This document shows, piece by piece, positions 25,408-35,127 of a stretch of DNA of 64,000 nucleotides (within the stretch, counting starts at the first letter, position 1; each line of letters starts with the position of its first letter). A program made the position numbers and the translations under genes. Under the pieces are notes generated by a model. That model saw only the letters and a program-made list of their open reading frames with translations, had not been told where the DNA came from and searched no databases. The stretch covers positions 44,410,251 to 44,474,250 of the forward strand of contig OX246745.1 in assembly GCA_945910005.1 (NCBI GenBank). The letters are read 5' to 3'. The stretch is from Isoperla grammatica. Lineage: Eukaryota; Arthropoda; Insecta; Plecoptera; Perlodidae.

Positions 25408-25942
25408 CAGTGGACGTGTCTGAATTCATCGAAAAATGTATACTTTTTATCTTAGCTCAAACTTGACATTGTGAAAAGTACGGTAGTGACGTAATTTCCA
25501 GTGTCTGAATTAGAAGTTTGCAAGTTGAAGTTGGCGAGACTGCGAGAACACAGATCATTCCTGTTCGTGCACTCAACTTGAGTACTTAAAAAAGTCATGG
25601 CAAACGCAAACACTACACGTGAGAAAATATGGAAACGTAAGTAACCATGCATTTAAATATTATGTATTGTAATAATAGGCTTAGATGTTTTAATGTTGAC
25701 AAAAATTGCGTTTATGATCATTATTAATAGAATGTGTAGCCTATAGGCCTAGTTACTTTGCCAAATTCTCCCATAGCCACATAACCCCACTTTTCATAAG
25801 CATTATTGACCGATCGCTGGATCGTGCATGAACGGAACTGTCCGAAATTCAAGTTTGCAATGCGAGCACGCTAGTTTGCGAGTGAAGTTAACAAGTACAA
25901 GTACACAAGTATGCAGTCTTCTAAATTCGGACACGTCCAGTG
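25408..25942. mobile_element. Non-autonomous DNA transposon (MITE), 535 bp
   Basis: The left end CAGTGGACGTGTCTGAATTC and right end (as reverse complement CACTGGACGTGTCCGAATTT) form ~20-bp terminal inverted repeats with three mismatches. The interior shows similar TTTGCAAGTTGAAG and TTTGCGAGTGAAG segments. CA-TGG ends suggest a hAT-like origin, but no clear 8-bp target duplication is visible. Confidence 0.5.
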
Positions 25943-25984
25943 AGCATATATTCGATTGCAAGATTCTTTAAGACTAAAAAGTAT

Positions 25985-26293
25985 AAAATAATATTACATG
26001 AAAAAAATACTTTTTTTAAAAAACAACGCTTATATTAAAATGCACTAAAAAGTAAAAAATAAATTTTCGCCCAACAAATTTTTGCCTCACTCGGAAAATA
26101 AAAGCGTTGGGCGCTTTCGGTATTGACATAGATTGCAGTATTCTGCTGTTTATGCAGGGAAAGCGCCCAACGCTTTTATTTTCCGAGTGAGGCAAAAATT
26201 TGTTGGGCGAAAATTTATTATTTTTTGCTTTTTAGTGCATTTTAATATAAGCATTGTTTTTTAAAAAAAGTATTTTTTTCATGTAATATTTTA
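25985..26293. mobile_element. Foldback MITE, ~310 bp
   Basis: Two ~130-bp arms are nearly perfect reverse complements: outer AATATTACATGAAAAAAATA against its mirror near 26262-26290, inner GGCAAAAATTTGTTGGGCG and AAAGCGTTGGGCGCTTTC. They enclose a ~40-nt loop. No coding capacity. Confidence 0.8.
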
Positions 26294-26395
26294 AGAATAC
26301 AGTCTTCTTCTTTCCCTATGCCTGCACTTTGGCTTACTGGGCCATCATGCCCAGTCCATCATGCCCAGTGGCCATCATGATAGATATATGCCAAT

Positions 26396-28735
26396 ATGGC
26401 CGCTATACGGACGTGCTGTGATTACCTCTCCGCCGATAATAGTGTCAAAAATGGTTCTTCTTCAGATATAACAAATTCTAACGTGTGCAAGTGCATCAAT
26501 CAAGTGTGCCACTCGTGTGAGAACATTAATTTGCGCTGCAGCTATAAGTATTACTCATGTAAGGGTGATTTAGGTAAGCAGGACCTTCCCGCGTGCGTGG
26601 GCCAGGTACACACGTGCAAGCCTAGGCCTAGCCCAGAGTCTGTGCCTCGTATTACTGACTGCAGATCCCACGCCCCTCACACCGTCGATGGTAATACATT
26701 CCACCATGAAATACTATGTAATCTCAAAGTCCTCACGGAGAAAATTAGCAAATTGGAGGCCCTAATAAACACGTTGTCTAACCATAACCTCCAAAGTAAC
26801 CAGTGTGAAGTAAGCAGCAAGATTAGCGCACAGGAAGCGCAACCGCACTGCCTTAGTAATCAGTCTCACCGCCAACTCTCCCCGGAAGAAGACACTAGCA
26901 CCCGGAAGATAGCATCAAGCCAGTCCCCCTCGCATAACCCCAACCTCAGGGACTCGCACTCCAATCCTATACCAAATAGGCCCACCATAATCAGCAGGCC
27001 TATGCCTACCCAACGCAGCACTCAGTCTAATCCCACAACGCCTAATCCCGCTATCGTCAGGATTAATCCAGCGGACTTTCCATCCATTCAAGAAGCCTAC
27101 AATAACAAGTTGAAGCATATAACTCCATCCCAGCCCTGGTCAGGCCACCAGTCCAGGCCCAGCATCTCTGGGGCCACCCCAACAAAAAAGTCAAACAACA
27201 TAGCCATAAGTGACTCGATGTTTGCAGGCTGCAAATACCTGACTGGGCTGGATTCCAACAGATCCTACACACAGGAAATCCACTCAGGAATTCAACCCCA
27301 CCAGCTGCAATACCTATTGTCTGGTCGAGCTCCCGACCCCAGTGTCGAAACTGTTATTCTACACTGTGGAACCAACTCCCTTAATAAAATGAGTATTACT
27401 CAGTTAACGGACAATATATACCAACTGATCCTAACAACCAAGAAAGTATTCCCCAAGGCATTTATCGTATACACGAGTGTTATCTATCGAAGAGATGTCC
27501 TACACAAAACTGTGGACGAAGTAAATGACTCCATTAAATGGGTATGCCACGAACTTGGTGCCCTCTATGTTCAGTCGAACAAGTGGATAACGGAAAGCGA
27601 TATCTCCAATGGTGGACTTCACCCCAATGACACGGGCAGCTACAACATCCACAACATGCTCACAGAAATCGTCTCCACTGTTGCATGGCGTCCATTCCCG
27701 TCGATAACACTGCCACCGAAGCTGAACTATCCACCCCGGCCCGATCCACATCCGATCAGTCCGATACCTATGCCTAGGCCTAATATAGTCAATCGCAAAA
27801 TTCCGAACTTCTCCATCCAAGAAGTGGATTCGGATCTATTCACCACACCAGCCCACTTTACGCTGGCACACTGTGTATCTAAGGACCTCAGCCTCTCAGC
27901 AGGAATTGCAGCTGACTTCAAACACAAGTTTGGTGGGATAGACTTCCTCAAGTCCCAACTGGCTAATGTTGGCGAAGTAGCCTATCTTTGCCACAAAGGC
28001 AGGCTCATCTGCAACCTTATCACAAAGCCTAGGTCCTTCCACAAACCTACCTATGCCGCCCTGACCAAGTCCCTCAAAACCCTTCGAACATTCTGTGAGT
28101 TCTATTGCATCAACCACCTGGCCATTCCCAGACTGGGATGTGGTCTTGATGGCTTGCTGTGGACTCAAGTGAGAGACATCATCACCGACACCTTCCGCGG
28201 CTCCAACATCTCGATACTGGTATGCTCACCGAGACATGTAACAAAAATGTGTGATCCTGACCTCACCAGGCCTAGTGTTAGGCTACCAATGGAGCCATGC
28301 AACTTGAGTGCAGCCAAGGACGCAAGGCCCGGTGATAAGCCCTCGCTTCAGTCTACCCCGGCCTCGGACCTCCAATCCTCGGCGCTGCCCTCAACCCAAA
28401 CGGAGGACGCCACAACTACGGCTGTGTCGTCACCAACCGAGTCGGAAGTGCTGATCGAGGATACCCAAGTAGCCACCCCGGCTCCTGACCCTCAACCCTC
28501 GGCGCTGCCCTCGACGCTGCCCCCCGCCACTACCCCCTCAGGCTCAGCTGCCATCAGCAGGCCCTCCATCAACTCAGTACAGCCATCCACCATTAACTGT
28601 AACAGCACTAACAATAATTTCTCTAGAGACCCCATCAAAACCCGATCCAGGCGCCCTAACTCTTCAATAAACATTGCTCCCAAACCTTCAAACTCAAATT
28701 TTCCAGTACAGCCTCCCCTAATATCTCCCACATAA
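26396..28735 (+). CDS. LINE ORF1: SGNH-like esterase plus TARG1-like macrodomain
   Basis: ORF1 protein of the LINE, 779 residues, presumed RNA-associated chaperone/accessory function. Order: Cys-rich segment (residues 31-55), short coiled coil (~103-130), Pro/Ser/Asn-rich linker, SGNH-hydrolase-like domain (~265-430), macrodomain (~472-612), Pro/Thr-rich tail with two copies of a DxQxSALPST motif. SGNH blocks: ISDS with Ser272 (block I), HCGTN 323-327 (block III), GGLHPND with His409 (block V). The macrodomain has AHCVSKDLSLSAGIAADF, KFGG, LITKPRSFHKPTY and IPRLGCGLD, closely resembling OARD1/TARG1, which removes ADP-ribose from proteins and nucleic acids. The two TARG1 catalytic positions appear kept (Lys544, Asp585). 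Esterase-like ORF1 is known from CR1/L2 elements; the macrodomain fusion is the unusual part. Activity is inferred. Confidence 0.85.
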   Translation: MAAIRTCCDYLSADNSVKNGSSSDITNSNVCKCINQVCHSCENINLRCSYKYYSCKGDLGKQDLPACVGQVHTCKPRPSPESVPRITDCRSHAPHTVDGNTFHHEILCNLKVLTEKISKLEALINTLSNHNLQSNQCEVSSKISAQEAQPHCLSNQSHRQLSPEEDTSTRKIASSQSPSHNPNLRDSHSNPIPNRPTIISRPMPTQRSTQSNPTTPNPAIVRINPADFPSIQEAYNNKLKHITPSQPWSGHQSRPSISGATPTKKSNNIAISDSMFAGCKYLTGLDSNRSYTQEIHSGIQPHQLQYLLSGRAPDPSVETVILHCGTNSLNKMSITQLTDNIYQLILTTKKVFPKAFIVYTSVIYRRDVLHKTVDEVNDSIKWVCHELGALYVQSNKWITESDISNGGLHPNDTGSYNIHNMLTEIVSTVAWRPFPSITLPPKLNYPPRPDPHPISPIPMPRPNIVNRKIPNFSIQEVDSDLFTTPAHFTLAHCVSKDLSLSAGIAADFKHKFGGIDFLKSQLANVGEVAYLCHKGRLICNLITKPRSFHKPTYAALTKSLKTLRTFCEFYCINHLAIPRLGCGLDGLLWTQVRDIITDTFRGSNISILVCSPRHVTKMCDPDLTRPSVRLPMEPCNLSAAKDARPGDKPSLQSTPASDLQSSALPSTQTEDATTTAVSSPTESEVLIEDTQVATPAPDPQPSALPSTLPPATTPSGSAAISRPSINSVQPSTINCNSTNNNFSRDPIKTRSRRPNSSINIAPKPSNSNFPVQPPLISPT

Positions 28736-28770
28736 ACATCAATCGCCAATCCCCCCACCCCCCCTCCCCA

Positions 28771-31655
28771 TTGCCAACCTATAACCAACAATGCCACGCG
28801 ACAATTGCCTTCCTAAATGTACGTTCTATCAGAAACAAAATTGAAGAAGTAGAACTGTTAACTAACCGTATCTCTCCAGATATATTCTGTCTATCGGAGC
28901 ACTGGCTAACTCCGCACGAAATTAACTCTTTTTGCATCGCTAACTATGTAAATATAGCTATCTTCTGCCGCTCTGTGCTCATTCATGGGGGGTAGCCATA
29001 CTAGCTAAGCCACATATTAACGTACATCCTATTCCTGAAATCGAAACGTACTCTCAGGAAAAACACTTTGAATGTGTAGCGGGCTCTTGGGTCCTTCCAG
29101 ACCACCAATACATCATTCTCTCGGTCTACAGATCTCCCCTAGGTGACATTAATATATTTCTCAACAAGCTTGATGAGCTCCTCATTCTGATCACTAAAAC
29201 ATTCCCCAAAGCCGACATTGTTCTATGTAGTGACCATAATATTGATCTTCTAACAGCATCGGCATCCACTTCAAAACTTCTAGACTCTTTCTCCCTTTTC
29301 AACATGCACAATACTATTGTCACTCCAACCAGAATCACAGCTACGAGTAGCTCACTTATCGACAACATTTTTACAACTGTTGACCGATCCCTATACTCTT
29401 CCTGTGCAACTGACCAAGGTCTCTCTGACCATCACCTTCTCACTCTTCAACTTTATCTCTCTAACTCTACCCCCCCACCCCCCAAATGTAACATCATTAA
29501 GCGTTCCTTCAGTCCTGACAACACAGCTTACTTCATGGCACTAGTAAGTAAAGAAACCTGGCACTCACTGTCTATCAGTGGAGATGCAGATCAACTATTT
29601 ACTTGCTTCCTATCCACCTTCTTACACCATTTTAATACTGCTTTCCCACGACGAAGCTGTCCACCAACCAAACCTAAGATCAACCCTTGGATCTCACAGG
29701 AACTCCGGTGTGAAGCCCATACTCTACGATCCCTTCACTCCAAATTACAGCTGTCCAAAAACCCAACGCTGAAACAACAATACTGCAAGCTCAAAAAAGT
29801 TCATGCTAAAAACGTACGACAAGCAAAACTCCACTATAATGACTCCAAAATCTCATCATCAACGAACCCCTCCAAGGCAACCTGGTCCATGATCAAATCA
29901 CAGACCACAGCCCCTCTACCGCAAACTGAGCTCTCAATCAGTGTCAATGGACAATGCATCTCAGACCCGACGTCACAATGCGAGCTCTTCAATAACTTTT
30001 TTATCAATTCTGCCACGATAGCCCCTAATCTCAACCCCCCTTTAAATACTTCCCCCCCCCCCGTACAGCCAAGCCACCTCACTTCACCCCCTCTATCTTT
30101 CTTTACCCCACCACACCCACTGAAGTAGTCAGGGCAACTAGTAAACTTAGTTCTAAACCCTCCAGTGGCCTCGATGAAGTCCCTGGTTCCCTATTATTTA
30201 AATGTGCTATTCTCATATCTGGCCCACTAGCCTACATATAATCAACCAATCTTTTTCGGATGGGATTTTCCCCTCCAAACTGAAAGCAGCCATAATAATC
30301 CCCATCTACAAACATAAAGGCAAGAAAAACGAGATGAATAACTATAGGCCCATCTCCCTTCTCTCCTCGTTTTCCAAATTATTTGAATACATCATGCATG
30401 ACCGCTTAATATCATTTTTAAACTCCCATAATCTTCTCTCCCCCAGTCAGCATGGTTTCTTAAAAAACAAGTCCACCCATAGTGCCATTTATAGTTTTCT
30501 ATCTCCCCTCTATTCTGCTATAGACAAAGGGGATCATGCCATAGGTCTGTTTTATGACATGACCAAAGCATTTGATACCATCGATCATAAAATTCTCCTG
30601 ACAAAACTTGATAACCTCGGCATTCGTGGGGTCGCATTGGATTGGATGTCATCCTTTCTGTCAGGTCGCACCCAACTAGTCGAGCTTCGTCATGTTTCAA
30701 AGAATCTAGTCATGACAAAAACCCACTCTAAGCCTCAGCCTATTGCCTGTGGAGTGCCCCAGGGTTCAATTCTGGGCCCCTTGGCCTATATAATCTATGT
30801 CAATGATCAAGCTAATTCTCTAGATGAAGGAACTCTCTTGCAATATGCAGACGACTCCAGCCACCTGTTAACACTTCCCAAAAGTAAACCCACTCAAGAC
30901 CTCCCTCCCCTCATTAACAAACAAGTTGCATCAATGTCATCATATTGCCTTGGCAACCAGCTGGATATCTCACGTCTAAAAACTGTATACCTCTACTTTC
31001 ACACTTCCAATAATGCTCCCTCCTCTAGTCCCCTTGTTCACTTAGAATCTAACATCATCCCCCGCACTAACTCTGTCAATGTTCTAGGCTTAACAATTAC
31101 TGAAAATCTTGACTGGTCCATCCATACCGACCATGTTGCCAAAAAAATGTTAACTGGTTGCTATTTACTAAGAAAACTCAAACAAATAGTCCACCCCCAC
31201 GTCCTTTTGTTAGTCTACTTCGCTCACATCCACTCACATCTATCTTATGGCCTTCTTTTCTGGGGAGCATCTCCACAGGCCAACAGAGTCTTTATTCTCC
31301 AAAAGCGAGCACTGCGTATTATAGCGGGTGTCTCTAGACGACATTTGGGATTCTCACACTACCATGCACCCTCATCCAATTAGCCGCTACATTTGTCAGA
31401 TCCAACAATAATCTCTTCGCTCTTAATTCCTCAGTACACTCCCATAATACAAGAGCCAGCACTCACATCCACAGACCGGCCCACAACCTGTCAATCTTTT
31501 CTCTTGGCCCTGAATATTTAGCTTCCACCCTCTACAACAAGCTCCCCAACAACATCAAATCTTCCCCCTCCCTGTCCTCCTTCAAGCACAACCTTAAATT
31601 ATTTCTAACAGCAAGTAGCTTCTACTCCATTAATGACTACCTCTCTCATGGCTAA
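28771..31655 (+). pseudogene. LINE ORF2: endonuclease and reverse transcriptase, frameshifted
   Basis: Encodes the target-nicking APE-type endonuclease and the reverse transcriptase. Endonuclease motifs: FLNVRSIRNK and CLSEHW near the start, SVYRSP, CSDHNIDLL (the usual GDFN has become SDHN) and LSDHH. Reverse transcriptase motifs in 30202-31383: NNYRPISLLSSFSKLFE, FYDMTKAFDTIDH (A), GVPQGSILGPL (B), QYADDSSH (C). The C-terminal HSHNTRAS...YNKLP...SFKHNLK segment continues past the stop at 31381 to about 31655. Frame changes are needed near 28990 (a run of six G), 30115, 30237 and ~31375, so this copy is not expected to make a functional protein unless some are sequence errors. Confidence 0.85.
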
Positions 31656-32000
31656 TCTGGCATACTATTATCAAATGTTAATTTCTATTATATCACATTA
31701 TTTTTACCTATTCTATTATATTATTAACAAAACTTACCACTTCCAGTTGCATTGTAGTAAATTTAATTTTAACTCCAAATATTTGTGTCATCTGTGAAGC
31801 AGTAGTTATCTGTGGCCTAGGTCTACTTCACCATATGATTCTTTAATCACACGTGTCCCTACGATATCTAACCTAATCTACTTTTGTTCTTCTCATTATG
31901 TATTATTATTCTTAACCTTAGCCCTAGCTTAATTATACTTGAATATACATATTGACGAAGCTTATATATGTACTATGTATGTATCTACAAGTGAATAAAT
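31656..32000 (+). other. LINE 3' untranslated region
   Basis: AT-rich sequence between the end of the reverse-transcriptase reading frame and the TACTC tail, with no open frame of note. GTGAATAAAT occurs just before the tail. Confidence 0.55.
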
Positions 32001-32029
32001 TACTCTACTCTACTCTACTCATGCGTTTT

Positions 32030-32283
32030 CTGGTTTTCCAGTAGAGACAGGCTTCCTTTTCTTGATAGCTTATGCCAGGTGTAAGGGCATCTTTTTCGTC
32101 TTTAAGACTAGGACATCTCATCAGATGCTCTCTGTTCTGTTCCTCCCTCCCACATAGACTGCACATACTGCTGTTGGTGACTCCAATCCGATATAGGTGC
32201 TTTACAAGCAGATTGTGTCCTGTTTGAAGTCTTAACTGTGCAGTAGCTCTTTGTCTATTTCCATACTGCTTGATAATTCATAA
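32030..32283 (-). pseudogene. Fragment of a second LINE ORF2 C-terminus (zinc knuckle)
   Basis: On the minus strand an ~83-codon open stretch reads RATAQLRLQTGHNLLVKHL, YRIGV, then MCSLCGREEQNREHLMRCP. The LRTGHxxL...C-x2-C...EH-x4-C pattern is the conserved C-terminal zinc-knuckle region of ORF2 in several LINE clades (Jockey/R1/I-like). It abuts the tail of the CR1-like element in opposite orientation and has no other LINE sequence attached. Confidence 0.7.
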
Positions 32284-32451
32284 TTATGATATAGTCATAA
32301 TTAGATTGTCATAATTATTAATTATATATTTGGTACCCGTGTACAGTCCTAATATAAAAACTGTAACTCAATTACGTATAGTTGTGTACGGATGTCAGTT
32401 GGCCCAACACGTACATTCACGAATAAATCTGTGAATAAATCCTACCTTATT

Positions 32452-32745
32452 GTGGTGGGCAGGTCTGCGTGCTTTGGTGATCCCGAGAGCTATGCCGGCG
32501 GAAGCGTATGCTTCTGGTAGGGCCATCCTAGCCAGACAGGTCGAGGAGGAGAAGTCAGACGAAATGCAGTCCACATCCGCCCCCCTCCCTTTTCCTCCCC
32601 CTTTCCCTTTCCACCCCGCCAGCTCCTACTTGCCTCTTTCCTCCAAATAACCCCCGATGTTATTTTCATATTTCACCCATACATCGTCTCGATTAGCCAA
32701 CTTGCACAAATATGAGACGTTTAGCCCAAATAACATAACATAACA
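32452..32745 (+). mobile_element. 3' end of a non-LTR retrotransposon with AACAT tail
   Basis: Carries a LINE-tail-like GCCGGCGGAAGCGTATGCTT segment and ends with ATCGTCTCGATTAGCC, loop, ATATGAGACGTTTAGCCC and a (CATAA)n-type tail. The terminal ~50 bp match the end of the element at 21965-22270 closely, so both belong to one family or share a 3' recognition hairpin. The 5' limit is approximate. Confidence 0.6.
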
Positions 32746-32955
32746 ACGAACAAATCTGGCCCCAGACATGGTTATTGGTTAACTTGCAGACGCCGTGGCG
32801 TAGGGGAAACGAGAATATCCTCATAAACTCCGCCCACGACCTAATTGATTCTTGGAAGCGAGCAATTACCCCTGGAATTCCACCATTATAGATGTAGGCG
32901 AAACGACAACGCATCACTCATACCACAGCATGACCCCCACCCCCCATGGAAAAGG
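32746..32955. other. Unassigned DNA left of the Polinton
   Basis: No gene, repeat or motif recognised; it ends at the CATATT target duplication (32956-32961). Confidence 0.4.
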
Positions 32956-32961
32956 CATATT

Positions 32962-33280
32962 AGTAGTAGGGGGGGAGGTCTGGGAGGTCGTCCATATTGT
33001 GCTAAAAGAAAATAAAATTAAAAATAACCTTGATGATAATATAAATAAATACGATAATTGCGCTTCGATTGGTGGCATTTTGAAAGAGATATCTATAATG
33101 GTTTTCTTATAAATAAATAAATAAAAGTGCAAAATGTCTCCGAGCGCGAGCTCTGTGAGGTTTGTCATGTTTAAGCTTAATTAACGTATCCGGTATGCGT
33201 TGTTTGTAAACAAGGGTTTTGTATGCTCGGTGTTTTGCGTCGCGATCCCCGACGAGAGAGAGAGAGAGAGAGAGAGAGTT
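32962..33280 (+). repeat. Polinton left terminal inverted repeat
   Basis: About 319 bp, starting AGTAGTAGGGGGGG and ending in a GA microsatellite at 33257-33279. It matches the reverse complement of 47921-48255 with scattered substitutions (for example ATGCG/GTGCG near 33195) and small indels. Confidence 0.95.
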
Positions 33281-33530
33281 CCTAACCCGCGAACACTTGA
33301 GACCTCCAGACGGTATGACGAGACTTTTTGTTATGCTCTCCCCTCGCCATGTGGTCGTGCGTTTAGACAGTATTTGTCAGTACGTTACAGCTCGTCGAGG
33401 AAGATTCGTGTTTTCTTATATCGCATGGTCGTGAATTTTATAAAATGTGTCTGGGATACAGCATAGGATGGTCGGGATTAAGGTATAGTTTAAAAAATAA
33501 AATCATATTCAAATGAATAACTTTTATTTA
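33281..33530. other. Polinton subterminal noncoding region
   Basis: No coding sequence recognised. On the minus strand an AATAAA signal at about 33522-33528 could terminate the transcript of the last gene. Confidence 0.45.
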
Positions 33531-33754
33531 GTTATCCTATTACAATAGTGTTTGTTTGAACAGCATTTGAATTTTTCTTCGTGATCTTCCTAGGACAAGG
33601 AGATTCCAGACTATCGTCGTTATTTACATAACTTGTATTAAGTTATCCTATTACAATAGTGTTTGTTTGAGCAGTATTTGATTTCTTCTTCTTCTTCGGT
33701 GTCTTCCTGGGACAAGGAGGTTCCAATCCGTCGTCGATATTAGCAGTTGAATTG
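33531..33754 (-). repeat. 112-bp tandem duplication at the 3' end of the signal-peptide gene
   Basis: The segment 33643-33754 (gene 3' end with its stop) is repeated, diverged, at 33531-33642. The downstream copy lies after the stop codon and repeats the CPRK-type and Lys-rich coding segment and the stop. Confidence 0.75.
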
Positions 33755-34168
33755 TTTACTATTTTCTTGGGACAACGAGGAGGGGAGGGACGCTTCATTT
33801 TTTGCGGCCCACGTATGTTTATCTGTACAACTCCTCCAACAAGAGTACTCAACTCTAGAGATTCTCCATTGTCCGTATTTACCTGAGCAATATTAGGTAA
33901 AGGATTAAGACTACCTCTGGAGTGAAAGCTATTGTCTTGTTTTGCATCTCTACGGGATCTAGGAATGATATTCAGGTTGATACGAGCAAGGAGTTTAAAT
34001 TCATCAGCCGTTCTTTTCTCTCCGTCTCCAGTCTCGGTTTGGTTTACTAAAAACAAAATAGAAAAGTGATAACCTTACACGGGTTAGTGTTTTATTTCAA
34101 ATAGTATCCATTTACTTACAGCCAAAGACGACCTGAGTCATCGAAAAAATTAGAAGTAGATACTTCAT
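33643..34168 (-). CDS. Polinton spliced gene, predicted secreted basic protein
   Basis: Two-exon gene inferred from sequence. Exon 1 (34168-34120) begins at an ATG and encodes 16 residues, K at position 3 followed by a hydrophobic stretch and a small-residue end, a good signal peptide. It ends at a GTAAGT donor. A 73-bp intron ends TTTGTTTTTAG, and exon 2 (34046-33643) continues in frame to TAA, for about 150 residues. The mature part is basic, has a dibasic-type RSRR site, two related short segments around Cys-Pro (PPRCPKK and PPCPRKT) and a Lys-rich end. I do not recognise a family. It is the promoter-distal, last gene of the element, a typical place for variable cargo. The product may be exported or enter the secretory pathway; this is inference. 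Confidence 0.55.
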
Positions 34169-34491
34169 CTTCGACGTTCGTTTAGAAACTGAGAGATGGA
34201 GAGAATCGTTCGACGTTTTTAAAGAAAAAATACGCTATACAGTATAAGTTATTTTTTATTCATCATGTTACATACATGTTACTTGACAAACATCTTTCAA
34301 GTATGAAATTTAATTAATTAAGCATTATAGATAAGAATTAACGTTATTCAATGATACTTGACAAAGATCTTTTAAGTATGAAATTTTATTAATAGCTTGC
34401 CAAATAATAAAATCAACTAAGCACTATAGAAAAGAATTATACTTGATAAGCAACATCATTCAAATATATTTACTATTTATCCAGACAACAC

Positions 34492-35091
34492 TTATTCTAT
34501 TGCTTTTACTTCGTCAAAAAGAATCTCATAGTCAATGCACGCTGAAATCACTTCAGGTGTTACGTACTCAGTACTAGATTTAATAAGAGAATAATATTTC
34601 TGGACATCACTTCTAAACAGTTCATATTTTAACGATTGCCTTGTCACACAGACAAAATATTTTATAAGATTGTTCACTTCTTCTTCTGAAAGTCGCACAG
34701 CCCAAAAGTCCGTTTTAATGACGACGTACGGTTTGCCAAGACTAACGACCCTTTTTATCGAGATCGTGTCATACTTGTTATTCGTCTTTTCGTGCAGCTC
34801 GTTTACTAGAGCCCCCCACATTGCAGGATTCAAGAGAACGTACGGGCCATTGACCCGCCCTATCTCTACCAACGAGTCAAAATCTTTTTCGGGGTATATT
34901 CCAACTGACACGTATGCCGAATGTCCAGGGTTCAAGAAGAATACTCGGTGTAGAATGCTAACGAATCTCGAATGTTTCGCTCTTCGAATGCGACGGGTGT
35001 TGATCGGTGAGACTTCATGTTCACCTCCAGGTGAGACCTCCATTGTAGACGAGGTATTCACAGCGTCGGTGTTGACTGTTGAGAGCTCCAT
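34492..35091 (-). CDS. Polinton protein of unknown function (199 aa)
   Basis: Open frame of 199 residues between the exonuclease-like gene (36-bp gap) and the spliced gene. Residues 1-45 are polar and Arg-rich (RRIRRAKHSR), and the rest looks like a compact alpha/beta domain with GPYVLLNPAMWGALVNEL and an acidic helix near the end. No signal peptide or membrane segment. Its placement and compact gene spacing argue that it is a real gene. I cannot assign it to a family. Confidence 0.7.
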   Translation of the reverse strand: MELSTVNTDAVNTSSTMEVSPGGEHEVSPINTRRIRRAKHSRFVSILHRVFFLNPGHSAYVSVGIYPEKDFDSLVEIGRVNGPYVLLNPAMWGALVNELHEKTNNKYDTISIKRVVSLGKPYVVIKTDFWAVRLSEEEVNNLIKYFVCVTRQSLKYELFRSDVQKYYSLIKSSTEYVTPEVISACIDYEILFDEVKAIE

Positions 35092-35127
35092 CGCAGACTG
35101 ATGCTCTGCATATGTATTCGACGGTTT

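Larger units (their letters stand above)
26296..32020 (+). mobile_element. CR1-like LINE retrotransposon with damaged ORF2
   Basis: Contains ORF1 (26396-28735), then an ORF2 region with apurinic-type endonuclease, reverse transcriptase and the usual C-terminal segment, and ends AATAAAT followed by (TACTC)n at 32001-32020, a microsatellite tail in place of poly(A). An esterase-like ORF1, EN-RT order and microsatellite tail fit the CR1/L2 group. ORF1 is open throughout, but ORF2 has at least four frame breaks. The exact 5' end and a target duplication were not found. Confidence 0.8.

Noticed and set aside
33643..34168. Cargo protein as an interleukin-17-like or other cytokine capture
   Set aside because: Considered because of the signal peptide and size, but the cysteine pattern does not fit and no motif supports it.
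34670..35101. 143-residue plus-strand frame in the Polinton
   Set aside because: Antisense shadow of the 199-aa minus-strand gene; no own features.
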